In this document: positions 51,139-62,194 of the stretch, piece by piece
Position numbering within the stretch: position 1 is the stretch's first letter
Layout: each line of letters opens with the position of its first letter
DNA from: Echinococcus granulosus
Lineage: Eukaryota > Platyhelminthes > Cestoda > Cyclophyllidea > Taeniidae
Direction of reading: 5' to 3'
Length of the DNA: 64,000 nt
Assembly (NCBI RefSeq): GCF_000524195.1
Contig: NW_020170382.1
Span: 248,018 to 312,017, forward strand
The notes under the pieces: generated by a model
Seen by the model: only the letters and a program-made list of their open reading frames with translations
Told to the model about the DNA's origin: nothing
Database searches by the model: none
Translations under genes and position numbers: made by a program

Positions 51139-54049
51139 CTATATTGTGAGATTAATCTATACGCAATCTACTCCTTTCGTATACATAACAGGGCGTCCTG
51201 ACACAATAGCGCATGTTTTAGAATACCCCACAGAAGCGCAAGACATCCCTTCATTTACTCCTTATTTTCAAGAATCCTGAACGTGGGAAAATGCTTATCT
51301 ACTGTAACGCAACTTCCGGACGCGCGATTGGTTAATTGGATGTGGAACGAAGGACCTAATTCAAGCCAGGCGTCTTCCTTCTCCTTTGACTCCACGTGCC
51401 AATTTTGTGCTGGTGAGGCAAACTCACAACCTTTCTCTAGTTTTAAATGTGGCATACTTTAGAGGGAAATTTTAGGATGACTGTAAAACTACGATTTTGT
51501 GTAATTCACCGGCCCCGCAAGCGACATGACCGGGGCTTGTTAAAAAGTTATTGCTGGGTTGCGTGCGCACCTACTAAGTGGTGGATGTATTCAGCGTATC
51601 CAGTTTTACCTTGTTCGTCGCCATTCTCATAAGGGCTAATTAGTGCTTTGCAACAGTTAGGTTTTACATCCCTGCAAAGCATGCACTTAAATGTGTTCGT
51701 CAGCTTGGAATGTTAGCAAGAAAAAGTGGTACAACAACAACAACAACCCAGAGGTCAGTGGCCCCTAAAATCTACGTTCGGCTCACTGAATTTAAATGTG
51801 CAGTATTATTTTCCAGATGCTTAGGTGTTCAAAATTAAGTAAAATAAAGAAAAACGCGACCAACGTTTGACACAAAATTGGTCACAAAATCCTTCTTTAA
51901 GTGTATAAAGGGACACTAATTGAAGGTTTGTTGTACTGTTTACAAAAATGAAAAATACTATTTATTATTTTTCATTTGGCTCTTAAATTAAGGCAGATTA
52001 CTTATCGTTAAATTTAATGAAAAAAGTTAGACATGACCATGTGAGGCAGGAATTTGGATAAAATATTTCGGTTGAAAAATTCTCAATGCACTCTAGCATG
52101 TGCCTGCAAGTGTTCGATGCGAATTGTCCATCAAAATACCGAAGAGGAAGTTGTTTGCTTTTACTGACGAAGTAACCTGGTGGCAACAATGCGTACTTTA
52201 GAGCGGAAGGGCAGAGGATGCCTAAGGACGATGTTAAAAAACGTACATTTGAAGCAGTCTTCTTATTCACCTAACGAAGTCAGCTTTGTCCAGGGCAGTT
52301 CTCAGAACGGTGTAGGGGCAAATTTGAAAAGGGAGAGCAAAATGCAAAAACACTCGGCTTAAGACAAAGGTAGGCTAAAAAAGTGGGCATGTAAATTCAT
52401 CAATTCTATCAAAGAAAACTAAAATTAAAGGGCTGAAACAAATTTAAGTGAAACACCTCACTAGTAAAACATTTTAAAGAAATCCCAAGGACAACAGCTA
52501 AGAAATCCTTGCCTTGTGTTGGGAATTTCCGCAGGAAACAACGGTGAGACCTGACATTAGGAGAGTAGGCTGAAAGGTCAATGACTTGGGCATTTGGTAG
52601 GATCAATGGAGAAGAATGGATGAATATACTACTTTTAAGTATGTAATTTGCCTGTGCCAAAACGACACTTCACTAGTAAGTGTTAAACCACAGGATACGG
52701 TGGATGAGAATGCAAAATTCTTTTCAGATGTAAACAAATAAACTACTTCCTTCATGATTTCATGCGTCTCTCGTACCTCATGCTCTTGGATAAACACCTA
52801 TGTTACCACCATCTCCATCCTTATTGAAGGAAAGGTGACAATTATTCACAAGAATCTAAACCAGCGACTAAAGTGTAGCTTAAGATATACTTACCAAAAT
52901 GACAATGAGTGGGAGACGTTTAGCCTTGCAGAACATTTACCTGGGAAACCACTGATATCAATTAGTTACGGAAGCGTCGCAGAGTAGTACCAGAATGCTT
53001 CCATGTTCGAGTGAGTGGACCTATCATAACAGTAAACGTGTTATTAGGGCTAAAAAGAGGTAATGATATCTTAAGCTTTACCAGCAAGTGGAACCCTTGA
53101 AATTTCAACTACAATAAGTGAGGTACAGTTGCACAGATATTATTAATAAGATCGGTCTCCGAGCAGTCAGCATAGCACCTGAGATGCCACCAAAAGCCCA
53201 AAACCTTGTTAAAGTGGTTAATAACCTGGGTTATAGAGTGGCGATTCTCCTTTTATTGAATGAATTACTCAAATGCAACTTGCTCGGATAGTGAAGCAAC
53301 CTTATCATGCAACCCGAAACCATATTTCGGGTTTATTTAATCAAAACTTTAGTTAGTTTATTTCATACATGCAAACTATTTCAAATCGCTTTAAATAAAA
53401 ATTTCATCAATCAGACTTAAGATTAAGTTGTAGAATCTAATTTAACTGATAAACACCAGATGGGACTGTTTCCGTCCACCGAAATTGATCTAGATTTCCC
53501 CCTTCCATGGCCCAAACCAACAGTGGTGCATTTGTCTGAGGAGGCGAAGGCAAACGGAAGAGTAAAAGCTCCTTCTCACTACCACAGAAGTAAATTTTTA
53601 CTCAATGAGAAGTTAACTTGGCTTGATAACTAAAACAATCCAGGGGACGGAATTGAGAAAACTGCGAAGGATTTTGCCACTCGAGATTACACAATTGACA
53701 GAATGTTGGTAGAACGGACCATGGGAGGTAGTTGAGGAAGAGTGTAAAGATATTGCAGACGGGCATACTGTTAATAGATCTAATTTTAACCTTCGAACCA
53801 GTGGATCCAAGGCGCTGTTGAGTTCACTGCCACCATGATTGGTCAGGACCGCTACCAGCCACATCTAGTGAGATAGACATACATCCACACACACGCACGC
53901 ACGCACACAGAGGGATTGGGAGCAAACGCCCATTATAACTATGCCACCACGCCTTCCATGCGTTTCCATTACGTTGTTCTGCCACCTTGTCAAGCTGCCA
54001 AGACCCTGATCTGACGTCCAGAGTGTGCTTCCTATGTCTACTCTACCTA
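51139..54049. other. Spacer left of the LRR-Ig gene
   Basis: Contains weak minus-strand candidates only: 51255-51455 (65 open codons, mixed composition that looks coding) and 53437-53602 (LLLFRLPSPPQTNAPLLVWA followed by EGGNLDQFRWTE). A CA/CG microsatellite lies at 53880-53912. No complete gene is supported. The LRR-Ig promoter should be near the right end. Confidence 0.35.
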
Positions 54050-56047
54050 ATGCCGGCGTCGCCTGTTTGCTATTGCTGTAGTGTCGACTTCCTCCTGATC
54101 CTCACAGCTCTAGTAATCATCCCGTTTGTACGAGCCACGCATTGTCAACCTCAAGTAGACATTCACCTACTTAATTGCTCTGGCGGCGGACTTACAAGAG
54201 TACCACATCGCGTACACCCCGAGACTCGCACACTGGACCTCTCGGATAACCACTTGAAAGTGCTGCACGAAGACAGCTTTGGGGAATATCACCGACTTAG
54301 CCAACTGATTTTGGATCATAATCATATCTACAAAATCACAGATAAAGCCATGAACACCATCTCAACCACCCTACGGCACCTTTCTCTCCGTGGCAACCAA
54401 CTATCCATTCGGGCATCCTCCAACTTCCCCGTAAGTGCCTTGACAAAACTACGAAATTTACGCGTCCTAGATTTGTCGGAGAATCCCCTTGGTGTAATAT
54501 TTACAAACTGGTTAGCACCACTGGGTGTTACACTGAGAATACTGCGTTTATCCAGCTTGGTAGGTCAGGTGGAGTTACAAGATAAAGGTTTCTTTGGTCT
54601 CGGTCGATTAGAGGAGTTCGACTTCTCGAATAACTCCCTCTACCACCTGCCAGAAAATGCCTTCTTTGGGATTCGACCCGAGAAACTAAAAAGGCTTAAT
54701 CTACGAAACATACCCTGGCATTGTGATTGTAAACTTCTCTGGTTACGACAGTGGTTGAGTGGCGTAAAAATAACCACTCCTCCGCACGAACCAGACATCA
54801 CCGGACCCTGCTCGTATTCCCACAAATTCACCACTGTTCCACTGATTCGTCTGCCCATCAGCCATTTCCAATGTCCGCCAAAATTACAGAGCATGCATTC
54901 AAGCGCGCCGCACTACTTTGCAAAGCAAAAGGATCTAATGCACGTATCTCCCTCTGTTGGGGAGTCAGTAACCCTCACCTGCACCTTTGTGAGCCAACCC
55001 AAGATGCTGGTTCAGTGGTACAGAAACGGAGCCCTACTGAGACCGGAACTGAAGCGGTTTGAGCAGAGCGTAAACAAAGGCTCGAAATTTTCCGCCGTCT
55101 TAACCATTTCTGCCTTACGTGCGCCTGTTGATAACGGAAATTATACTTGTAAAACTAGTAACAACCGCGGTACAGCAAAGGGTGTGTTCTTCTTGAAGAT
55201 ATTTAATTCGGCGAGTGACTCAAAGTATCTTCTTGATGAGGCTCAACCGTCAGCGGCACGACATACGCCTCGTGATGAATCTCAGCTGCCAGAAGCGCCA
55301 CGAATCCTCGTCACTTCGTTCGCCGTTGTATGCGTATGCGTGATATGTGGAGCAGGACTCCTCGTCGTTCTACTGCTCTTCCACATTAGAAATGGGCGAA
55401 CGCGAATTCAGTGCCATAATGCGGCCCAAATGGCCACAGAGACGTTTGAAAATGTGCTCTGCTTTGAGCCGCCACCGCCTCCACCACCGCAACCCGCGTA
55501 CAAGAGCAGTTTGCTTTGCAGTCCACCATCAGTGCTGGAAATAGGCTTGAACAATTGCATATTTAAACCACCCGTAGCACAACCAGACGACACACCCAAC
55601 TTGAGCTATTCACAGGCTTACAAAATCTCCAAATACACGTCTTCCACTAAGGTTGATAAGTCAACTACTGAGGAAAGGGATAAGCCGATAGTGCGAACTT
55701 TTGCCCCATTTATGACCTCTAGTGAGAGTGAAGGTGATGACGAAGATGCTGAGGGTGGTAGCAAGAGCAGTGATGGGGTGGATAAAGCCTGTCCAGTACA
55801 TGGTAGGTGTGCAAAAGAAGAGGCGCTCTTTTGTCCTGTTCATTCGCACTCCTTCTTGGGATCTGTAGCCCCAAGGCCTTCAGCTTCCTTCTCATCAAAA
55901 GACATCTTTACTGGGAGCATATCAGTCGACACAAAACAGCAATGGAGGACCCTTGAAGGCCAAGGAAAGTGCAGTGGGATGAATGGAGGTCTGCTGCGAC
56001 GTCGAATAAACTCGGCCACAACCGACTTGAGCTCCCTAAAGTGCTAA
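54050..56047 (+). CDS. LRR and Ig single-pass membrane receptor, intronless
   Basis: 665 residues from the first in-frame ATG at 54050; the frame is open upstream to a stop near 53936 but without an ATG. Signal peptide ~1-29 (DFLLILTALVIIPFVRA), cysteine N-cap (HCQPQVDIHLLNCS), about five to six leucine-rich repeats (TLDLSDNHLKVL, LRHLSLRGNQLS, LRVLDLSENPLG, LEEFDFSNNSLYHLPENAF), LRR C-cap (NIPWHCDCKLLWLRQWL ... CSYSHK), one Ig domain ~302-383 (VTLTCTF, WYRNG, DNGNYTCKTSNN), transmembrane helix ~419-446, then a ~220-residue cytoplasmic tail with a polyproline run, an acidic stretch (ESEGDDEDAEGG) and two CPVH motifs. The architecture is that of kekkon, LRIG, AMIGO or LRRC4-type neuronal adhesion and signalling receptors; the tail is unlike any I know. 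Possible lineage-specific member. Confidence 0.87.
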   Translation: MPASPVCYCCSVDFLLILTALVIIPFVRATHCQPQVDIHLLNCSGGGLTRVPHRVHPETRTLDLSDNHLKVLHEDSFGEYHRLSQLILDHNHIYKITDKAMNTISTTLRHLSLRGNQLSIRASSNFPVSALTKLRNLRVLDLSENPLGVIFTNWLAPLGVTLRILRLSSLVGQVELQDKGFFGLGRLEEFDFSNNSLYHLPENAFFGIRPEKLKRLNLRNIPWHCDCKLLWLRQWLSGVKITTPPHEPDITGPCSYSHKFTTVPLIRLPISHFQCPPKLQSMHSSAPHYFAKQKDLMHVSPSVGESVTLTCTFVSQPKMLVQWYRNGALLRPELKRFEQSVNKGSKFSAVLTISALRAPVDNGNYTCKTSNNRGTAKGVFFLKIFNSASDSKYLLDEAQPSAARHTPRDESQLPEAPRILVTSFAVVCVCVICGAGLLVVLLLFHIRNGRTRIQCHNAAQMATETFENVLCFEPPPPPPPQPAYKSSLLCSPPSVLEIGLNNCIFKPPVAQPDDTPNLSYSQAYKISKYTSSTKVDKSTTEERDKPIVRTFAPFMTSSESEGDDEDAEGGSKSSDGVDKACPVHGRCAKEEALFCPVHSHSFLGSVAPRPSASFSSKDIFTGSISVDTKQQWRTLEGQGKCSGMNGGLLRRRINSATTDLSSLKC

Positions 56048-56510
56048 GCAGGCATGATGGCAGAGCGATAAAGCAGTAAAGGTGGCACCCTCATTGTAAA
56101 TAGAATGCGCAGTTTTGTAAGTAAATGTGACTGCTTTATCGTACAGAGAATAGTCATTTTGTGTCTTCCGTTACGGCCTTGTATCAAGGCGTGATTTGGT
56201 TGAATAAGCAGGCTAAACTACAAGTGAAGAGTTAAGCCGCTACTACAGTTTATGGCCCAGCACTTGCTGTAAAAAGGCTTAATTAAGATTGAAAATTTTA
56301 CAAATTTTAGAAGCCTGACGTGTGACACAATGCTATTTCTTACATCACTTTTATGTTTAATACTATAGAAGAAACCAATTTTAAATGACTCGCACCTATT
56401 AATACAAGCTAACCATCTGTTTCGTAACTTTTATGCAATATTTTAAAATGCACAGATAGTAGGATTATTAAACTCTTCCAAGTTAGAAGGTCGAATGTCT
56501 TTTACTTAAC

Positions 56511-56711
56511 CTTCACACCCCAAAAGTGGTCATTGCCATCGACTGTTGAAAGATGAGACGCAAAGATGAGTCCTTGAGGTGAAACGATCGTCATCCTACT
56601 GCGCAGAAAAACACCTTCGAAAAAGAAGCTTTCCTTTTGACAGTTTATAATACTGGTAATATCACACGTGTATTTAGAAAACCCTGTTGCCGGTGTGTTA
56701 GCCACCACCAA
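56511..56711 (-). CDS. Orphan candidate exon, minus strand
   Basis: Open for about 67 codons in one frame and ending at GTGAAG followed by GTTAAG, a possible donor. It reads TPATGFSKYTCDI, INCQKESFFFEGVFLRSR and SPQGLIFASHLSTVDGNDHF, with a protein-like mix including two cysteines. No family recognised and no partner exon assigned. It may belong to the minus-strand gene starting near 61.6 kb, with the LRR-Ig gene lying farther on in the opposite direction. Confidence 0.25.
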
Positions 56712-56750
56712 TGCGATTTTTTTGTTACTTACCTAAATTCTTTCCTGCAG

Positions 56751-56893
56751 CAGATATGGGAGTTGTTCAATTGGCGCTAACTATAGGACTGAGTGTCGGC
56801 GATGAGGTGTACCTTCATGCCTCTAATCACCTCCAAATGAGTGCATTAGGCAGGCCAGCAGATATGTCTGTCGTTGTAATACCCTGCATCTGA
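56751..56893 (+). CDS. Orphan candidate terminal exon, plus strand
   Basis: Follows a strong TTTCTTTCCTGCAG and reads MGVVQLALTIGLSVGDEVYL then HASNHLQMSALGRPADMSVV to a stop at 56893. The pattern QLxLxxGLxVGDEVYL recalls the last strands of a C1q/TNF-like domain, but no upstream half was found on this strand and the resemblance is short. It may be chance or the end of a decayed gene. Confidence 0.25.
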
Positions 56894-58977
56894 AAAAATG
56901 CAGGGGCTTTGATTTATCGCAGTCTCCATCTGATACACCTCATCCCTATTCACTTGCCCATTGCATGGACGTGCTTCTCTGCTAACTCTTAACTACCATT
57001 CTCAGCCATTGAGGTGGGTCGCTATTCACAGACGCAGACACACTGCTCCCAGAATGGATGCCAGCAGCCACTTTTGTGGATGAGGAGATAGGACTTCAAG
57101 TGAAAGCCCAATCAGAACACTTTCTAGAACCTAATCATGGTGGCCAAGTTCAAGCAAGGTATCACCTATTTAATTTTTTGTGATTTTACTAACGCAGTTG
57201 CTAACGAAATCAAATAATATCTTTATGCTGACTGATGCTTAGGTACATTGCAAGGGCAAGGATGCCGCAAAACTTTGACAGGCAGTTAGAAAGTATGACC
57301 AGTGGTTACTGAGGTCCGCATCCGGTTAAATCCGATATAATCTTGCAATAATTTTTTATGCATAACCTGAAACAATGAGTTTACTGAAAAAACAAGTATT
57401 TTTAACGTGGGATTACCGTAGTCCTTCAGGGCTTAACGACGAAAAATAGGGTATTTGATGGTGGTAGAGATTGGCTTCTACTCCATTTAAAGTCTGATTT
57501 AAATGGAGTACTTTTTTAACCCTACAAGTTCCTGGTTAGTAGTGGTGAGAAAATCCACAAATTACAGAAGCCTCGGTGAAATTTTAGGATGCAAATTTGC
57601 AAGCATTTACGGTATTAAAAGGAAGAGAAGGGAGAGGAGAACTTCATATGCGGGACGTTGGGCCTTTCTGAATTTACTACTAAGCCACATTTAAATACGA
57701 GAAATGAGTGCAAAGATCAAGCAGACACATTTTATTTCACCTTTAGTGTGTCAAAAGGCATGTGAAAAGAAGATTTTGTGGGTGGATGCACTTCTACTTC
57801 CAGTTGTGGTGATTGAGCACTGAAGTCTCTAAAATATAACAGTGAAATATGCGTTATATCTACGTTAGAATCTCTTCACCAAAAGGCATCGGGTTCAGAG
57901 GATGGGGCATCCCCCACCACACATGCTCTTTTTGCATCTTTCACACGGTATATTTGATCGCGCTATCAAAGGTGATTAAAATGCTCAATCAACTTTCGTA
58001 TGACTTTCCATTTATTGTGTCAAACAAAATTATTTATTGCGGTTAGTCGTACATGCTCTGAATTTTTTGATTTAGACTCGCCTTTGTTTTATGGCAATGT
58101 CACTAGTGTATGTCGGATACAAAATAAAGTTTAATCTTTCCCCCTAGTAACCTTTACCTCATGGCAGGTTAGTGACAGCATATTTTTTGAGTTTGTTTTA
58201 AAAGACAATTTCTTATAGAGGAGCACTAAGACTAACAAACTTCTCATTGGATTCTCTGTGTGATTAGCCAAAGTTTGCAATAAACAAAAAATAGGTCGTA
58301 ATCTTTGATCAATCCTAGTAATGACATGCACACGATCATTCTGTGTAGTTATTCAAAGAGTAGAAATTGGAACCTACAAACATATTGCCAATCTCGCTTC
58401 GAATGTATCATCGAGGGTCGGGGAGGACCTCTAACCTCTTTCGCGGCTAAACGTAATCAATTAAACACACAGATAAGTATATGAATCCATTTCTGCTCTA
58501 TTTTGCAGTGTTCCGTGCCGGTTGTATGACGACCGCATAGCTTTCATTGGAATAAATAAATAATGCCCATTCACAGATGGCAGGCGATAAGCGTTGATGA
58601 ATTTATCTTTGATCTTCATAACAGCGTCATAAACCTTCAACCCCCTCCTCCCAGTGGACTAGACAGCTGAAGTCTTAAATGGGCTTGATCCATGCAATAT
58701 TGAGGTGCATCTCAAATTGGAGTATACGGTAGGACACCCGTTTCAGCTACCTTTAAGACTGCAATAAGATTGCAACGCCAAAAAAATCGCTCATGCCTCA
58801 TGTGCAACTTGATTTAGGTACTTATTGTATGTTCGTTCTATAAAAACAGCCTGATCCTAAAATTCAGGGCAAATGACTGCCGACTAAATCTACCACGAAA
58901 ATGAAAAGTGTAGATAAAATACAACACTGCAATTGAAGAAATCATTTCGGTATGCAATGAAAAAGTGAGGCACATAC

Positions 58978-61662
58978 ACATGTAGTCGTATTCTCTGGCG
59001 AGAAAGGCATCCATCAAGGCAATTGCAGATTTGGCAATTTCTGGATTCTACAATGTCAGAGAGATTAGAGGTGAGTTAAGGACAAGTGTAAAGTTGACAA
59101 TTCTGTGACATACAGCTGAGTTCTTTAAGACCTCCCATCCTTTTACCAAGTCGTAGAAGCTATAGTAATGTTGGATACAGAGGGCAATTCGATTAAACAC
59201 ATCATCTCCGATATCCTTTTTGCGGAGGACAAAGTAGTGCCAAGTGTTAGGCTACAATTATATAAAATAGAATGAAGTTCACAAGTGAAGGGTTCACTTT
59301 ATTACCTTACTTAGTTATATTTCAAATCAAATTTGGACAATCATTTCCTACTCCCTACTTCCCTCTCACTACTATCTGATCTCTTAAAAATCTATGGTTA
59401 CAAAGACCGCTGCATTCTTAGTGACAAAAGGCAGGTTTTTGCATTTAACTTGGTCAGTAAGATAAAACAATGCATTCTAAAACGGGACCAAGAGTGAGTT
59501 TAAATGGCACTTCCTGCTTGATTGCTCCAACGGAGACAAGCACTTCACCCACCGTTATGCCAGCCTCTTCTGCCTGCTTCTTGAGTCGATCAGTGAGACC
59601 GGGATCCTTTCTTATCTCGCGCTGGTAGATCAAATTTTTGCTGATGTTGAAGGAGCACTTAGTAGCTGCCTGTGTCTCAGCCTGAATGCCGATTAGGGCT
59701 GCTGTACAAAGGAGGAAGAGAAACCAGCCGGCCATCAGGAGCAGGAGACTCACAATGTCCATTGACGTAAATGCGGCAGGAATCAGGGCCGCGTGGAGAT
59801 TAGCCGCTGGAACATAGGAGTGAGCAGCTCATAAATTACATTTTAGATGATTCGTAAATTGCACAAGCCTATTCGTGGAGAACAGATGGACTAGGCGCTG
59901 GTGTATGTGGCGGTGGAAGCATGGATCATACATTTTTTTCTTTTTTCACCTACCTCTCTGTAATCACGGTGAAACGATAAATACCTGGAAGGTGAACTCG
60001 TAGTTATAGCTGCTCTGGTAAAGAAGCGCCATGAAATCTGATTATAGGCAACTGGCTTTTAGTAGGAAATATTTTATTTTCCCCAAAATTGAGGCATTTT
60101 ACACACGCTAAGTTTGTCCCAGATAAATATAGCCTACTTCAAGTGGAAAAGAGGTTTAAAGTCAATTGGTTATGCATTTAAAATGCATTTTCATGAGATG
60201 GTAACTACATTTACTAGACAGCCTAAAATGCCATATCGAGAAGTTGCTGTTCGATTTGGGAGGCGAAAGCCACGGTTTGGATTTACCAGTACTTAATAAT
60301 TAAGGAGAGGAAAAACTATCTTGCCTAATTGTAGGTCTGAGCTTACGCAAATATCGCAGTTGAACTTGATCCTTTCTCCGAGGTAGGCCATCGCCTGACA
60401 AGGATTAAAAGTTGACATGAGTTACACCCTCTGCTGCATGATAAAACATGTCAGTAAATTCCTGAGTTACTCACGTTGAGGAACAAGGGAGAGGTTCAGT
60501 GATGGATCGTTGTCAATGATCAAATCTGAAGGCATTACAGCAAATAGGGTTGCTAAAACCTTTTGGAGATAGACGGAAAATAGTACAACTAGCTTTTTAA
60601 TGGTTGCTCTCGCCTCCGAGAACCAACTTGATAATTATCTGTGAGAAACTAAATGGGTCACGTACCATACAGATTGATGGGATAATATCCTGGTGGATCT
60701 AAAATGGAGCAAGTTACTTGACCAAAAGCCTTTTTACGGTGACTAAAGTGAATACTAGCTTACAGGGAACGCTTCCCCCATCCAGCATCCATTCAATGGG
60801 CAATAAGTATACATACTCGCCCATATGATGCGCGCCATACTTGTCACTGTCGTGCTTCATTCGTATCCGCCTTTGCTCCTGAATCTCCTGAAGCCTTTTC
60901 AACTCGCGCCCTTTTTGTGCTTCTTTGTCCTCGTCTCTATTCTTGTCGATCAGAATCATGTCGTAGACGCTTTCCTTCCCCCCACTATCCTTATTCATTG
61001 TTGGCTTATTCTGTGTAAAATTCAGCAAGCTGGATATGCGCCGAGTTTCCAATGCCTCGAGGGAATCCGAGAAACTTGCCTTCTTCTCAATCTTCTCTCT
61101 CCGATCCACCGCAAAGTTGTGGGTGCGATTTCCTAAGTAGAGTGGATGGAATTTCCTTTCCAACTCCAAAGCAATTCCAAGCATTCTTGCTTGAGCTCTT
61201 TGCTTATCATCCCAATCAAGTTTAGGCTCGGTGTCAATATTACCTTCTCCCAATTGGAATTGCTTCTCGTCTTCGTCTAGTAAGACACTGAGCCAAAGTT
61301 TGGACCTTGAATTACTCCGATTTAGCATCACTTCTTTCCCATCCAGTCCTTCTAGAGAGATTTTTTCTGTCAAACCAGAGATCTCAGGCCAAGGTGACAA
61401 AGATGCATTTAATCCTACTAGGTCACAAGTAAACGGCGTTAGTAATTCTTAAGTATTTATTTCCCTTAAACTGATTTAAAAAACAAAATCCAATCCAAAC
61501 TTCCTCGCACTGAAGTGAGGGTTTTGGTTGGAAAGTGTACGGAGAGTAAATTGTTTGCATAGCCGCCTTTATTATGCCTCCACAACGTTCTTGATATTGT
61601 TGCATGTCCAGAGGTGCTTTGAAGTTTCGGTGTGCCTTCAGGACCCAAAAAACATCAAGCAT
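58978..61662 (-). CDS. Unidentified multi-exon gene with microexons, partial
   Basis: Segments in coding order: ~61511-61662 (QQYQERCGGIIKAAMQTIYS), 60764-~61417 (~215 residues, Lys/Glu/Arg-rich, with KLDWDDKQRAQARMLGIALE and YVYLLPIEWMLDGG), 60666-60698 (33 nt), 60475-60525 (51 nt), 60347-60394 (48 nt), 59985-60037 (53 nt), ~59460-59820 (hydrophobic SLLLLMAGWFLFLLCTAALI, likely membrane helix, then CSFNISKNLIYQREI), 59114-59251 (NTWHYFVLRKKDIGDDVFN ... FYDLVKGWEVLKNS) and 58978-59047 (NPEIAKSAIALMDAFLARE). From 60764 to 59985 and from 59251 to 59047 the phases join cleanly (SVPYPPGYYPINLYDLIID, LRYLHFMALLYQSS). The joins at 61511/61417 and on both sides of the membrane exon are unresolved, so it may be two genes. 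The protein is clearly real but I do not recognise it. Confidence 0.55.
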
Positions 61663-61892
61663 TTTATACTTATCCTTGTAAGTCAGACGGTTCCACCCAT
61701 CATCACATTAAGGCATGTTCGACTGAACCGCAAAACTTTCTTAACGAGATCGACTTCATGATGTCTGAGGAAAATCTAATATTATAGCCCACCAAAAAGG
61801 TGGCATTTTTGCCCAAATTAGAGGATTACTTATTCGCTTTTTTGTCCTGAATCTGTCTAAATTATTTCAATTTTAATAAATTGGTGAAGAAA

Positions 61893-61914
61893 ACGTCATA
61901 CATATGTGACACTG
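61893..61914. repeat. Dispersed palindrome, copy 5
   Basis: ACGTCATACATATGTGACAC with the shared core, in the spacer just right of the unidentified minus-strand gene. Confidence 0.5.
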
Positions 61915-62068
61915 ACAGTAAACGTGTTAGGAAGAGGGACTGATGAAAGAACACTTCTTTTGAACTATCCAAAGGTGGATCATTTGCAACCAGACAAACA
62001 ATATTACCCGAGGATTTGTGGCTGAAATGGTAATTACAGGCGCCTCTCAGCCCAAATTAAAGTAATTA

Positions 62069-62194
62069 TTAGGCGAATCGACGCAAAACCACCCACAGCA
62101 TGGAGCACAAGACTGCTAGTGCAAGCAAGTAGTGACCAACATGTGTTTTCGTCATAAAAATTTCCCAGCTCTTTTTGGCGAAAGATGTGGCCAC
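62069..62194 (-). CDS. Candidate terminal exon ending in a membrane helix
   Basis: Begins after TTTCCCAG and is open for 41 codons to a TAA. It reads VATSFAKKSWEIFMTKTHVG, then the hydrophobic HYLLALAVLCSMLWVVL and a basic end RRFA. This is the shape of a tail-anchored or C-terminally anchored membrane protein. A GTGAGC donor at 62300-62299 could end the preceding exon. The gene is not recognised and its 5' part is not resolved. Confidence 0.35.
   Translation of the reverse strand: MATSFAKKSWEIFMTKTHVGHYLLALAVLCSMLWVVLRRFA

Larger units (their letters stand above)
56048..58977. other. Spacer right of the LRR-Ig gene
   Basis: Starts with the LRR-Ig 3' UTR. Two candidate exons on opposite strands (56511-56711 and 56751-56893) are listed separately. 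From 57000 to 58977 the short frames (57503-57694, 57849-58046, 58131-58331) are unsupported. Confidence 0.4.

Noticed and set aside
52754..52987. 77-codon plus-strand frame
   Set aside because: No splice signals, no domain, and no neighbouring exon on that strand before the LRR-Ig gene.
54640..54894. Minus-strand frame under the LRR-Ig gene
   Set aside because: Shadow of the real plus-strand coding sequence.
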